Shown here piece by piece: positions 1 through 8,181 of a DNA stretch of 64,000 nucleotides. The DNA is taken from NCBI RefSeq assembly GCF_004402235.1, contig NZ_SOFS01000007.1, positions 1-64,000 on the forward strand. The letters are read 5' to 3'. Position 1 is the first letter of the stretch. Every line of letters starts with the position of its first letter. The position numbers and the translations under genes are program-made. This DNA comes from Cryobacterium glucosi. Its GTDB lineage: Bacteria; Actinomycetota; Actinomycetes; Actinomycetales; Microbacteriaceae. The notes under the pieces are model-generated. The model saw only the letters and a program-made list of their open reading frames with translations, was not told the origin of the DNA and did no database searches.

Positions 1-206
1 CAGCGGCGCAGGAGGCCGGCGACGTCCTCGGCGCCAACGGCATCATGATGGACGCCTTCTACTCCGACGTCCGCACCGACCTCGCCGCGTGGCGCGAGTC
101 CCGCGGACTTCCGGCCGACCCCATGAAGGCGTTCGCGGCATCCGGTTACCAGGAGAAGATCTGCGCAGACCGCGTCGGTGGCACCCAGGCCGGCTGGGGC
201 GCCTGA
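1..206 (+). CDS. rhaI: L-rhamnose isomerase, C-terminal end (partial)
   Basis: The window opens inside this gene; the frame starts at base 3 and ends with TGA at 204-206, giving the last 67 residues. The tail (MDAFYSDVRTDLAAWRESRG, later SGYQEKICADRVGG) is like the C-terminus of the Pseudomonas-type L-rhamnose isomerases used by actinobacteria. The enzyme converts L-rhamnose to L-rhamnulose. The rhamnulokinase gene lies 115 bases downstream on the same strand and takes the next step, which supports the call. The assignment rests on a short fragment plus this neighbour. Confidence 0.8.
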   Translation, partial: AAQEAGDVLGANGIMMDAFYSDVRTDLAAWRESRGLPADPMKAFAASGYQEKICADRVGGTQAGWGA

Positions 207-230
207 CCCCACCCGCATTCGGCACCACCC

Positions 231-288
231 GTTGCCGTTTCGGACGACTGTGGCCGGCACACCGGCCGCAGTCGTCCGAAACGGCAAC
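231..288. repeat. Long near-perfect inverted repeat between rhaI and rhaB
   Basis: Arms 231-257 and 262-288 are reverse complements over 27 bases with one mismatch (251/268, a G-U pair in RNA) and a 4-base loop (258-261). The sequence after it (TCCTTTAAG) is only weakly U-rich. It could be an attenuator or processing hairpin that lowers rhaB expression relative to rhaI, or an intergenic repeat. It lies inside a probable operon, so a full terminator would be unexpected. Confidence 0.75.
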
Positions 289-321
289 TCCTTTAAGTTC
301 TGACGAGCAGAGAGTACGAAG

Positions 322-1782
322 ATGACCACCAGCACGGATGCCGCAGTCGTCGCGGCCGTCGACCTCGGCGCCACGAGCGGCCGGGTCATGCTCGGCCACG
401 TCGGGCCGAACGAGCTGCGCCTCCGCCCGGTGGCCCGCTTCGCGAACGGGCCGATCCGCCTGAATGAGGACGGGCATCCCTCGCTGCACTGGAACATCGT
501 CGAGCTCTACCGCAATGTGCTCGCCGGTCTCAGGACCGCCGCCGCGGAAGAGCCCGCCCTCGTGAGCATCGGCGTCGACTCCTGGGCCGTCGACTACGCG
601 CTGCTGCGGCAGGGGCGGATGCTGCAACTCCCGTACCACTATCGCGATGCGCGCACCCAGCCCGCTGTCGATCTCGTCCACCGGATCGCCGCCCCCGCCG
701 AACTCTATGCGGCCAACGGACTCCAGTTCCTGCCGTTCAACACGCTCTACCAGCTGACCGCAGACCTGACCGCCGGCTCGCTCGACCAGGCCGACCAGGT
801 GCTGCTCGTGCCCGATCTTCTGAACTACTGGCTCACCGGCGTCGCCGTCGCCGAACGCACCAACGCATCAACGACCGGCCTCCTCGGCGTCGGCAGCCGA
901 GAGTGGGACGAACCGCTCATCGACCGGCTCGGCTTCGACCGCCGGATCTTCCCGCGCCTCGTCGATGCCGGGACCCGGATCGGTTCCCTGCTCCCTGACG
1001 TCGCCGGCGAGATCGGCGCCCGCGCCCCGATCGACGTGACGGCCATCGGCTCGCACGACACGGCATCCGCCGTCGTCGCGGTGCCTGCCCTCAGCGACGA
1101 CTTCGCCTACATCTCGTGCGGCACCTGGGGGCTCGTCGGCGTCGAGCTCGAGGCCCCGGTGCTCAGCGCGGCAGGCCGCGCGGCCAACTTCACGAACGAG
1201 GGCGGCGTCGACGGCCGCGTGCGCTACCTGCACAATGTGATGGGCCTCTGGCTGCTCAGCGAGTCGATCCGCACCTGGGAGCACGCCGGCGAGACGATCG
1301 TTCTCGCCGACCTGCTGCGTGCGGCCGGCGAGGTCACCGGGCCCGTCGCCGTGTTCGACGCCGACGACCAGCGCTTCCTCGCCCCCGGGGACATGCCGGG
1401 CCGCATCCGCGACTACTGCCTCGAGCACGACCTGCGCGTTCCGCGCTCGAACGCCGAACTCGTGCGCAGCATCCTCGAGAGCCTCGCGGATGCCTTCGCC
1501 CGCGGCGTCGAGACCGCCGCCGCGCTTTCCGGCACCGACGTACGGGTCGTGCACATCGTCGGCGGCGGCTCGCAGAACCGCCTGCTCTGCCAGCTCACGG
1601 CCGACCGGCTCGGCCTGCCCGTGCTCGCCGGCCCCGTCGAGGCGACCGCGATCGGCAATGTGCTCGTGCAGGCGCGGGCCCAGGGCCTCGTCACCGGTTC
1701 GCTCGAAGGGCTGCGCGCCCTCGTCGCCCGCAGCTTCGTACCCGAGCGGTATACGCCGGTCCGGACTCTCGTCAGCCGATAG
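322..1782 (+). CDS. rhaB: Rhamnulokinase (FGGY carbohydrate kinase)
   Basis: Phosphorylates L-rhamnulose to L-rhamnulose 1-phosphate in the cytoplasm, using ATP. 486 residues, the usual FGGY kinase length. The N-terminal phosphate-binding loop VDLGATSGRVML lies near residues 13-24, SCGTWG near 264-269, and the C-terminal ATP-binding segment IVGGGSQNRLLCQLTADRLG near 411. The ATG at 322 follows a purine-rich GAGCAGAGAG stretch. It follows rhaI on the same strand and faces fucO, so the isomerase, the kinase and the enzyme reducing the final L-lactaldehyde are all present. No aldolase (rhaD) is seen after it; it may be upstream of the window. Confidence 0.93.
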   Translation: MTTSTDAAVVAAVDLGATSGRVMLGHVGPNELRLRPVARFANGPIRLNEDGHPSLHWNIVELYRNVLAGLRTAAAEEPALVSIGVDSWAVDYALLRQGRMLQLPYHYRDARTQPAVDLVHRIAAPAELYAANGLQFLPFNTLYQLTADLTAGSLDQADQVLLVPDLLNYWLTGVAVAERTNASTTGLLGVGSREWDEPLIDRLGFDRRIFPRLVDAGTRIGSLLPDVAGEIGARAPIDVTAIGSHDTASAVVAVPALSDDFAYISCGTWGLVGVELEAPVLSAAGRAANFTNEGGVDGRVRYLHNVMGLWLLSESIRTWEHAGETIVLADLLRAAGEVTGPVAVFDADDQRFLAPGDMPGRIRDYCLEHDLRVPRSNAELVRSILESLADAFARGVETAAALSGTDVRVVHIVGGGSQNRLLCQLTADRLGLPVLAGPVEATAIGNVLVQARAQGLVTGSLEGLRALVARSFVPERYTPVRTLVSR

Positions 1783-1811
1783 CCGGCACGGGGAAACAGG
1801 GGAAACAGAAA

Positions 1812-1843
1812 GGAGCGGCCGGCGCACACGCGCCGGCCGCTCC
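1812..1843. terminator. Hairpin terminator after rhaB
   Basis: A perfect 14-bp GC-rich stem (arms 1812-1825 and 1830-1843, loop ACAC) starts 30 bases after the rhaB stop and is followed by TGTTCTC. Its position between convergent genes fits transcription termination of rhaB and possibly also of fucO from the other side. Confidence 0.75.
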
Positions 1844-1870
1844 TGTTCTCAATCGACCAACCCGAGGTCT

Positions 1871-1922
1871 ACCTTTCCGGTCGAGAGCGCCCGGTATACG
1901 GGTCACTCTCGACCGGAAAGGT
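1871..1922. terminator. Second hairpin between convergent rhaB and fucO
   Basis: Arms 1871-1887 and 1906-1922 are perfect 17-bp reverse complements (ACCTTTCCGGTCGAGAG) around an 18-base loop that can pair further. It ends 10 bases before the fucO stop codon and probably terminates fucO on the minus strand. Confidence 0.65.
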
Positions 1923-1932
1923 GACTCTGGGA

Positions 1933-3084
1933 TCAGTAGATCGAGGTGTACAGCGCGAGGATCTGCTCGACGGTCACGTCGCGCGGGTTACCGCCGGTGC
2001 AGACGTCGTCGAAGGCGGCCTGGGCGAGTGCCGGGAGGTCCTCCTCCTTCGCACCGATCTCGCGCAGTGTCGTCGGGTTGCCGAGGTCGCGGGCGAATGC
2101 CGTGACGGCAGTGACGGCCGCGGTGCGGGCATCCTCGACCGACAGGTCTGCGGCACCGGCGACCGCGAAGGCCACCGCGATGTCGCGGAAGCGGTCGCCG
2201 GTCGCGTCGGCGTTGAACGCCATCACGGGGGCGAGCAGGATGCCGTTGGCCACGCCATGCGGGGCGTTGTAGAAGGCGCCGAGCGGGTGGGCCATCCCGT
2301 GCACGAGGCCGAGGCCGACGTTGGAGTAGCCCATTCCCGCGATGTACTGGGCGAGGGCCATCCGGTCCGCGGCAACCGGGTCGCCGTCGGCGGCGGCGGC
2401 GAGGGACTCGGCGATCATCGTGATCGCCTTGAGGTGGAAGAGGTCGGAGAGTTCCCAGGCGCCCTTGGTCGTGTAGCCCTCGATCGCGTGGGTGAGCGCG
2501 TCCAGTCCTGTGGCGACCTTGAGCGAACGTGGCGCGGATGACATCATCTCGGAATCGACGACGGCGACGATCGGAATCGCGTGCGGGTCGACGCAGACGA
2601 ACTTGCGGGAGCGTTCGACGTCGGTGATCACGTAGTTGATCGTGGTCTCCGATGCGGTTCCCGCCGTCGTCGGAACGGCGATGATCGGAACGGAGGCCCG
2701 CTTCGTGGCCGCGACGCCCTCGAGCGAGCGCACGTCCGCGAACTCGGGGTTGTTCGTGATGATGCCGATGGCCTTGCAGGTGTCCTGCGGCGAGCCGCCG
2801 CCGATGCCGATCAATACGTCTGCGCCCGAGGCCGCGAAGGCCGCGACGCCGCGCTTGACCGCTTCGATCGGCGGGTTCGGGGTGACGTCCGAATAAACCT
2901 CATAAGGGATTCCGGCATCGTCGAGGAGTGACGTGACCTTGCCGGTGACGCCGGTCGTGACGAGCACCTTGTCCGAGACCACAAAGGCCTTGGTGAAGCC
3001 GCGGGAGGCTATTTCACCGGGGATGACGCTAATGGCCCCTGCGCCGAAGTGTGCCGTTTGGTTCCAGATCATGCGAGTGATCAT
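1933..3084 (-). CDS. fucO: Lactaldehyde reductase (iron-dependent alcohol dehydrogenase)
   Basis: Reduces L-lactaldehyde, the end product of rhamnose or fucose cleavage, to L-1,2-propanediol with NADH. The 383-residue protein matches the E. coli FucO family along its length. The NAD-binding GGGSPQD lies at 95-101, and the iron ligands known in FucO are conserved: Asp195 and His199 in DALTHAIEG, His262 in GLVHGMAHP, His276 in NAPHG. The ATG at 3084 follows a GAGAGAAG ribosome-binding stretch. It is convergent with rhaB, so it has its own promoter. A LacI-type palindrome sits just upstream, consistent with sugar-inducible control. Confidence 0.92.
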   Translation of the reverse strand: MITRMIWNQTAHFGAGAISVIPGEIASRGFTKAFVVSDKVLVTTGVTGKVTSLLDDAGIPYEVYSDVTPNPPIEAVKRGVAAFAASGADVLIGIGGGSPQDTCKAIGIITNNPEFADVRSLEGVAATKRASVPIIAVPTTAGTASETTINYVITDVERSRKFVCVDPHAIPIVAVVDSEMMSSAPRSLKVATGLDALTHAIEGYTTKGAWELSDLFHLKAITMIAESLAAAADGDPVAADRMALAQYIAGMGYSNVGLGLVHGMAHPLGAFYNAPHGVANGILLAPVMAFNADATGDRFRDIAVAFAVAGAADLSVEDARTAAVTAVTAFARDLGNPTTLREIGAKEEDLPALAQAAFDDVCTGGNPRDVTVEQILALYTSIY

Positions 3085-3107
3085 TGTCTGACTTCTCTCT
3101 GTGTGCG

Positions 3108-3127
3108 TTCAACGTTGAATCGTTTCA
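3108..3127. promoter_or_regulatory. LacI-type operator upstream of fucO
   Basis: Two overlapping palindromes lie 24-43 bases before the fucO start: the perfect 12-mer TTCAACGTTGAA (3108-3119) and TGAATCGTTTCA (3116-3127), which matches the LacI-family consensus TGAAACGTTTCA at 10 of 12 positions. The rest of 3085-3328, between divergent fucO and pgmB, shows no gene and no clear -35/-10 pair. Confidence 0.65.
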
Positions 3128-3328
3128 CTTAGAGAAAGTCTACTCGCCGGAGGCACAGGGCATAGGCTTGTTTTGTACTCAGGCGCAGGCCCACCCCGGA
3201 CCCGGTGGACCCGCGTCGCTCGCGATCCTCGTCACCGCCGCCGAGATGTCGACACCCGGGCGAATACATCCCCCCACCATTCCCCGGCGCCTCCATTTTC
3301 AGGCATCTATCGAGAAGAGCTCCCGTCT

Positions 3329-4138
3329 ATGACTTCTCCGACATTTCCCCTTTCGCCAGCCCAGGCCCGCGACCGCATCCTCGGTTTGCGTGGCGTGCTC
3401 TTCGACCTCGACGGCGTGCTGACTCCCACCGCCGACGTGCACATGGTCGCGTGGTCCCGGCTCTTCACCCCCTTCCTCGAAGACCAGGGGGTGAGTCCCT
3501 CCTATAGCGATGCCGACTACTTCAGGTATATCGACGGCAAGCCCCGCTACGACGGCGTGCGCAGCCTCCTCGCCTCGCGCGGGATCACGCTGCCAGACGG
3601 CGACCCCACGGATGCCCCGACGCAGGACACCGTGTGCGGCCTCGGCAACCGCAAGAACGCGGCCTTCAACGAGACCCTCGCGGAAGACGGCGTGACTCCG
3701 TACCAGGGTTCCCTCGACTTCCTCGACTACGTGGTCAACGCCGGGCTGCAGGTCGCCGTCGTCACGAGTTCCCGCAACGGCGAACTCACCCTCGGGGCAG
3801 CGGGCATCCGTGATCGCTTCGGTATCGTCGTCGACGGCAACCTCGCCGCCGAGCGTCGGCTCGCCGGGAAGCCCGCGCCGGACACCTATGAACTCGGCGC
3901 CGAGCTGCTCGGTCTCACTCCAGCAGAGTGCGTCGTGGTCGAAGACGCCGAGTCGGGAGTGCAGGCCGGCCGCGCCGGTGATTTCGGGCTGGTCCTCGGC
4001 GTCGACCGCGGCGTCGGACCGCAGACCCTTCTGGACGCCGGAGCCGATATTGTCGTCTCAGACCTCGATGAACTGGTGCCCCGCCCGTCCGAGCCCAGCA
4101 CGTCACCCGAAACCGCAACGCAGGAGGCCACCGCATGA
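3329..4138 (+). CDS. pgmB: HAD-family beta-phosphoglucomutase
   Basis: Probably interconverts beta-glucose 1-phosphate and glucose 6-phosphate. 269 residues from the ATG at 3329; upstream codons in this frame are low-complexity and poorly conserved in character, and GAGAAGAG precedes this ATG. The HAD motif FDLDGV at 25-30 provides the nucleophile Asp26 and general acid Asp28. Later motifs are VVTSSRNG (phosphate site), KPAPDTYELGAELLG (Lys) and VVVEDAESGVQAG (metal site). It overlaps the following GH65 gene by ATGA. Actinobacteria often pair these two enzymes so that the beta-glucose 1-phosphate released by the phosphorylase enters glycolysis. Confidence 0.88.
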   Translation: MTSPTFPLSPAQARDRILGLRGVLFDLDGVLTPTADVHMVAWSRLFTPFLEDQGVSPSYSDADYFRYIDGKPRYDGVRSLLASRGITLPDGDPTDAPTQDTVCGLGNRKNAAFNETLAEDGVTPYQGSLDFLDYVVNAGLQVAVVTSSRNGELTLGAAGIRDRFGIVVDGNLAAERRLAGKPAPDTYELGAELLGLTPAECVVVEDAESGVQAGRAGDFGLVLGVDRGVGPQTLLDAGADIVVSDLDELVPRPSEPSTSPETATQEATA

Positions 4139-6654
4139 ACCTGACCGAAGAGGTCATCCAGGACCCTCTCGACCGCAATCGCTTCCCGGTCGACGAATGG
4201 GCCCTCGTCGAGACGGCGTTCACCGGAGCCGACATCGGACGCACCGAGACCCTCTTCGCGGTCGGCAACGGCTACCTCGGCCTGCGCGGCAACGTCGACG
4301 AGGGCAGGGACGGCCACGTCCAGGGCACATACATCAACGGTTTCCACGAGACCTGGCCGATCCGGCACGCGGAAGAGGCCTTCGGTTTCGCCCGCGTCGG
4401 CCAGACGATCGTCAACGCTCCCGACGCCAAGATGATCCGCGTCTACGTCGACGACGAACCGCTCGTGCTGACCCTCGCCGAGTTGCTCAGCTACGAGCGC
4501 CGGCTCGACTTCACCACCGGCATCCTCTCTCGCTCACTCGTCTGGCGCACGCCATCGGGCAAGCGCGTCCTGATCCGGTCCCGCCGGATGGTGTCGTTCA
4601 CCGACCGGCACCTCGCGATCATCGACTACGAGGTCACCATGCTCGACGCGGATGCGTCCGTCGTGATCTCGAGCCAGATCCTGAACCGCCAGGACGGCAT
4701 CAGCGAGTACGACCGGCCCAAGGGCTCGATGACGACAGACTGGGACCCGCGCAAGGCGGAGTCCTTCACCGACCGGGTGCTGCAGCCACGCTTCAAGCGC
4801 GCTTCCGGCGGCCGGTACATCCTCGGCTTCCGCTGCACGAACTCGGCGATGACGATCGCCTGCGCCGCCGACCACCAGATCGAGACAGCCAACGAGTTCG
4901 TCGAGTCCTCCGCTATCGGCGACGACCTCGCCAAGCACGTGTACACGATCAAGGCCAAGCAGGGCAATTCGATCCACATCACGAAGACGCTCAGCTACCA
5001 CACCTCCGCGGGCGTGCCCACTCACGAACTCGCCGACCGGTGCGACCGCACCCTGGACCGCGCGCGGGACGAGGGCATCGAATCGTTCATCGCCCGCCAG
5101 CAGGAATGGCTCACCGACTTCTGGGCGCGCACCGACGTGCAGCTTCCCGGGCAGCCCGTGCTGCAGCAGGCCGTGCGCTGGAACCTGTTCCAGCTCGCCC
5201 AGGCCTCGATGCGCGCCGACGGCCAGGGCGTCTCCGCAAAGGGCGTGTCCGGCTCCGGCTACGGCGGCCACTATTTCTGGGACACGGAGGTCTACGTCCT
5301 GCCGTTCCTGACCTATACCTCTCCGAACGCGGCCCGCAACGCGCTGCGCTTCCGGCACGGCATGCTCGACCAGGCCAGGGACCGCGCGACGGAGCTCAAC
5401 CAGCTCGGCGCCCTGTTCCCGTGGCGCACGATCAACGGGCTCGAGTCCTCCGCGTATTACGCGGCGGGCACGGCCCAGTACCACATCGACGCCGACATCG
5501 CCTATGCGCTCAGCCAGTACGTCGCCGCAACCGGCGACGAGGACTTCCTCGCCCGCGAGGCCATCGACATCCTCGTCGAGACGAGCCGGATGTGGGCGGA
5601 CCTCGGCTTCTGGCGCGGCAACGGGCACGGCAACGACGTGTTCCACATCCACGGTGTCACCGGGCCGGACGAGTACACGACCGTCGTCAACGACAACCTG
5701 TACACGAACATCATGGCGCGCTCGAACCTGCGGAACGCCGTGACCGCGGTCCGCCGGCTGCGGTACATCGACCGCGACGCCTACGACGCCATGGTCGCCC
5801 GGCTGAACCTCCAGGACACCGAGATCGCCGAGTGGGCCTTCGCCGCCGAGGCGATGCACATTCCCTTCGACAAGGGCCTGGCCATCCACCCGCAGGACGC
5901 GCAGTTCCTCGAGAAGGAACGCTGGGACCTGTCCCAGACGCCTTCGCAGAACCGGCCGTTGCTGCTGCACTACCACCCGCTCGTGATCTACCGCTTCCAG
6001 GTCCTCAAGCAAGCGGATGTGGTCCTCGCGCTGCTCCTGCAGGGGGACCAGTTCACTCCGGAGGAGAAGCTCGCCGACTTCGACTACTACGACCCGCTCA
6101 CGACCGGCGACTCGACCCTGTCCGACGTGGTCCAGTCGATCATCGCGGCCGAAGTCGGGTACCACGAGCTCGCGCTCCGGTACTTCACCTCCGGCCTGTT
6201 TGTCGACCTCGCAGACCTGCACCACAACGCGGCGGACGGCGTCCACGTCGCATCCGCCGGTGGAGTCTGGAGCGCCCTCGTCTACGGATTCGGCGGCATG
6301 CGCGACCACAACGGCCGGGTCACCCTCGACCCGCGGCTGCCGGAAGGCTGGGAGGGGCTCACCTTCCGGATCACGCTCAAGGGCACCCGGCTCCGGATCG
6401 ACCTCAGGCAGGACGAGGTCGAGGTGACCGTCGAGGCCGGCGTCGAGGCGAAGCTCGCCGTGCGCGGGGCGCCCGCTTTCACGGTGCGTCTCGGCCAGCC
6501 CGTCATCGTCCCGCTCGAGCACCAGGGCGCCCGCACTCCCGGGGCTCCGTCGCCGGCTGCGATCGAGGGCGGACGTCGCGACGACGGCACCGTGATCACC
6601 TCGTCGATCCCGACGATCGCGCACCTGACCGACTTCATGGACCAGGTCGACTGA
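4135..6654 (+). CDS. Glycoside hydrolase family 65 disaccharide phosphorylase
   Basis: 839 residues, the usual size of GH65 inverting phosphorylases (maltose, trehalose, kojibiose or nigerose phosphorylase). The (alpha/alpha)6 catalytic domain has YGGHYFWDTEVYVLPFL near residue 380. The family catalytic acid is Glu513 in GVTGPDEYT, followed by the typical NDNLYTN. The N-terminal beta-sandwich has FAVGNGYLGLRGNVDEG. An AGGAGG site lies 7 bases before the ATG, which overlaps the pgmB stop, so the two are translationally coupled. The substrate disaccharide cannot be read from motifs alone. The phosphorylase role, rather than hydrolase, is inferred from the partner mutase. Confidence 0.87.
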   Translation: MNLTEEVIQDPLDRNRFPVDEWALVETAFTGADIGRTETLFAVGNGYLGLRGNVDEGRDGHVQGTYINGFHETWPIRHAEEAFGFARVGQTIVNAPDAKMIRVYVDDEPLVLTLAELLSYERRLDFTTGILSRSLVWRTPSGKRVLIRSRRMVSFTDRHLAIIDYEVTMLDADASVVISSQILNRQDGISEYDRPKGSMTTDWDPRKAESFTDRVLQPRFKRASGGRYILGFRCTNSAMTIACAADHQIETANEFVESSAIGDDLAKHVYTIKAKQGNSIHITKTLSYHTSAGVPTHELADRCDRTLDRARDEGIESFIARQQEWLTDFWARTDVQLPGQPVLQQAVRWNLFQLAQASMRADGQGVSAKGVSGSGYGGHYFWDTEVYVLPFLTYTSPNAARNALRFRHGMLDQARDRATELNQLGALFPWRTINGLESSAYYAAGTAQYHIDADIAYALSQYVAATGDEDFLAREAIDILVETSRMWADLGFWRGNGHGNDVFHIHGVTGPDEYTTVVNDNLYTNIMARSNLRNAVTAVRRLRYIDRDAYDAMVARLNLQDTEIAEWAFAAEAMHIPFDKGLAIHPQDAQFLEKERWDLSQTPSQNRPLLLHYHPLVIYRFQVLKQADVVLALLLQGDQFTPEEKLADFDYYDPLTTGDSTLSDVVQSIIAAEVGYHELALRYFTSGLFVDLADLHHNAADGVHVASAGGVWSALVYGFGGMRDHNGRVTLDPRLPEGWEGLTFRITLKGTRLRIDLRQDEVEVTVEAGVEAKLAVRGAPAFTVRLGQPVIVPLEHQGARTPGAPSPAAIEGGRRDDGTVITSSIPTIAHLTDFMDQVD

Positions 6655-6662
6655 TCCCGCCT

Positions 6663-6701
6663 CTCGTGCGCCGCCGGTCAGAGAAGCCGGAGGCGCACGA
6701 G
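6663..6701. terminator. Hairpin at the junction of convergent GH65 and SDR genes
   Basis: A perfect 10-bp stem (6663-6672 with 6692-6701, CTCGTGCGCC) has an extra GCCGG/CCGG inner pairing. It overlaps the end of the minus-strand SDR gene and lies 9 bases beyond the GH65 stop, so it could terminate transcription in both directions. Confidence 0.55.
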
Positions 6702-7703
6702 GCTCTCCGCGGTGGCGAGGATGGCCTCCTCGTTGGACAGAGGTTCCCAGCCGAGCATCCGCCTGGCCTTGTCATGGGAGGCGTTCCGCGTCGTGCCGAG
6801 TTGCGGGGCGACCTGCCGGAGCGGGGCGCTGAACGGGGCGAGGACCCGGACGAGCCAGGTCGGCATCACCCGGCGGGGCACCCGACTCGCGACATCGCCG
6901 AGGTTCGACCTCAGCAGGGCTGCGATCTCCGGAAAGGTCATCGGGGGTCCGGCGACGGCGAGGAACCGTTCGCCGGGCGCGAGCGGGCTCGTCATGGCGC
7001 GCACGTGCAGGTCGGCGACATCGCGCACGTCGACGATGTTGGTCTCGATCCGCGGCACCGCGGGCACAGCACCCTTCAGGAGCCCGCGGAGGAGTTCGAC
7101 GGAACTGGAGAGGTCTGTCCCGAGCACGGGTCCGAAGATTCCGACCGGGTTGATCACCGTGAGCTCGAGGGTGCCTCCCTCGCGATCGACGAAGTCCCAG
7201 GCCGCACGTTCGGCGATGGTCTTCGACCTGACGTATGCGCTCACTGAGGCGGTCGGGTCCGTCCAGTCGTCCTCGGTGAACGGGCGGTCCGGATGCTGGG
7301 CGCCATACCCGACGGCGGCGAACGAAGAGGTCAGCACGACCCGCCGCACGCCGGCGTCCCGCGCGGCCCGGAGCACCCGCAGTGCGCCGTCGCGGGCGGG
7401 GACGATGAGCTCGTCCTCGTCCGCCGGCTCACGTGCGGGGAAGGGTGAGGCGACGTGCAGGACGAAGGCGCAGCCGTTCACCGCTTCCGCCCAACCGGCG
7501 TCGGAGAGCAGGTCGGCGACGGTGAACGAGAGGGCGCTGCCGGCATCCGCCCCGCCCGCGGCGACCATCGCGCGCACCTCGGGCTCCCGGGTGAGGGAGC
7601 GCACCGTCGTGCGCACCCGGTAGCCGTCGGCGAGGAGCCGCACGATGCAGTGCGCGCCGACGAAGCCAGACCCACCGGTCACCAGAACCAGCTCACCACT
7701 CAT
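6678..7703 (-). CDS. Extended SDR-family NAD(P)-dependent reductase
   Basis: 341 residues of the extended short-chain dehydrogenase fold, closest in style to dihydroflavonol-4-reductase or aldehyde reductases. The Rossmann motif TGGSGFVG lies at 9-16, Ser126-Ser127 precede the active site, and the catalytic pair is Tyr157/Lys161 (AYVRSK). INPVGIFGP follows as in the family. The real substrate is unknown. It is divergent from the DDN-like gene, with 60 bases between starts, so the two may share a control region. The gene is single on its strand. Confidence 0.8.
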   Translation of the reverse strand: MSGELVLVTGGSGFVGAHCIVRLLADGYRVRTTVRSLTREPEVRAMVAAGGADAGSALSFTVADLLSDAGWAEAVNGCAFVLHVASPFPAREPADEDELIVPARDGALRVLRAARDAGVRRVVLTSSFAAVGYGAQHPDRPFTEDDWTDPTASVSAYVRSKTIAERAAWDFVDREGGTLELTVINPVGIFGPVLGTDLSSSVELLRGLLKGAVPAVPRIETNIVDVRDVADLHVRAMTSPLAPGERFLAVAGPPMTFPEIAALLRSNLGDVASRVPRRVMPTWLVRVLAPFSAPLRQVAPQLGTTRNASHDKARRMLGWEPLSNEEAILATAESLVRLRLL

Positions 7704-7721
7704 GAGATCCTCTTCCCGTTG

Positions 7722-7727
7722 TAAAAT
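7722..7727 (+). promoter_or_regulatory. Possible -10 box for the DDN-like gene
   Basis: TAAAAT lies 37 bases before the GTG start in the short divergent region. No convincing -35 is seen. A 12-base palindrome CTCGTCGACGAG (7742-7753) follows it. Confidence 0.35.
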
Positions 7728-7763
7728 CCCTGCACCGGCAGCTCGTCGACGAGAGGCAGTCTA

Positions 7764-8174
7764 GTGAGCGACTTCAACGAACAGATCATCTCGGAGTTCC
7801 GGGAGAACAACGGTCATGTCACCACGGCCGGGTTCGGGTCCAACCTCGTGCTCCTGCACACGACCGGGGCGCGCACGGGTGCCGAGCGCGTCAGCCCGGT
7901 GATGTCCATCCGCGACGGGGACGCCTGGCTCGTGGTCGCCTCCGCCGGCGGCCGGCCCCAGCACCCGGCCTGGTACTTCAACCTGCTCTCGCACCCGGAG
8001 ACCTCCATCGAGACCCCGGAAGGGACGGTCGCGGTCACCGCGACCGATTTGGACGGCGACGAGCACGCCAGAGCCTGGGCGAAGATCATCGCCCTCGCGC
8101 CCGGCTTCGCCGGCTACCAGGAGCGGGCCGTCGAACGCCGGATTCCGGTGCTCCGGCTGGTCCGAAACGCCTGA
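7764..8174 (+). CDS. DDN-like deazaflavin (F420)-dependent nitroreductase family protein
   Basis: A 136-residue split-barrel protein of the F420/H2-dependent (DDN/Rv3547) group: LVLLHTTGARTGAERVSPV near 28-46 and SAGGRPQHPAWYFNLLSHPE near 59-78 are the family's signature segments. Such proteins bind the deazaflavin cofactor F420, or in some cases other ligands, and reduce varied substrates. The GTG start at 7764 gives the full family length. It ends 7 bases before the convergent UvrA-like gene. No F420 biosynthesis gene is in this window. Confidence 0.85.
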   Translation: MSDFNEQIISEFRENNGHVTTAGFGSNLVLLHTTGARTGAERVSPVMSIRDGDAWLVVASAGGRPQHPAWYFNLLSHPETSIETPEGTVAVTATDLDGDEHARAWAKIIALAPGFAGYQERAVERRIPVLRLVRNA

Positions 8175-8181
8175 GCGTCGC

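Noticed and set aside
3810-7247. Very long plus-strand frame of more than 1100 codons
   Set aside because: Runs in another frame over pgmB, the GH65 gene and the SDR gene; Arg/Pro-rich shadow typical of high-GC DNA.
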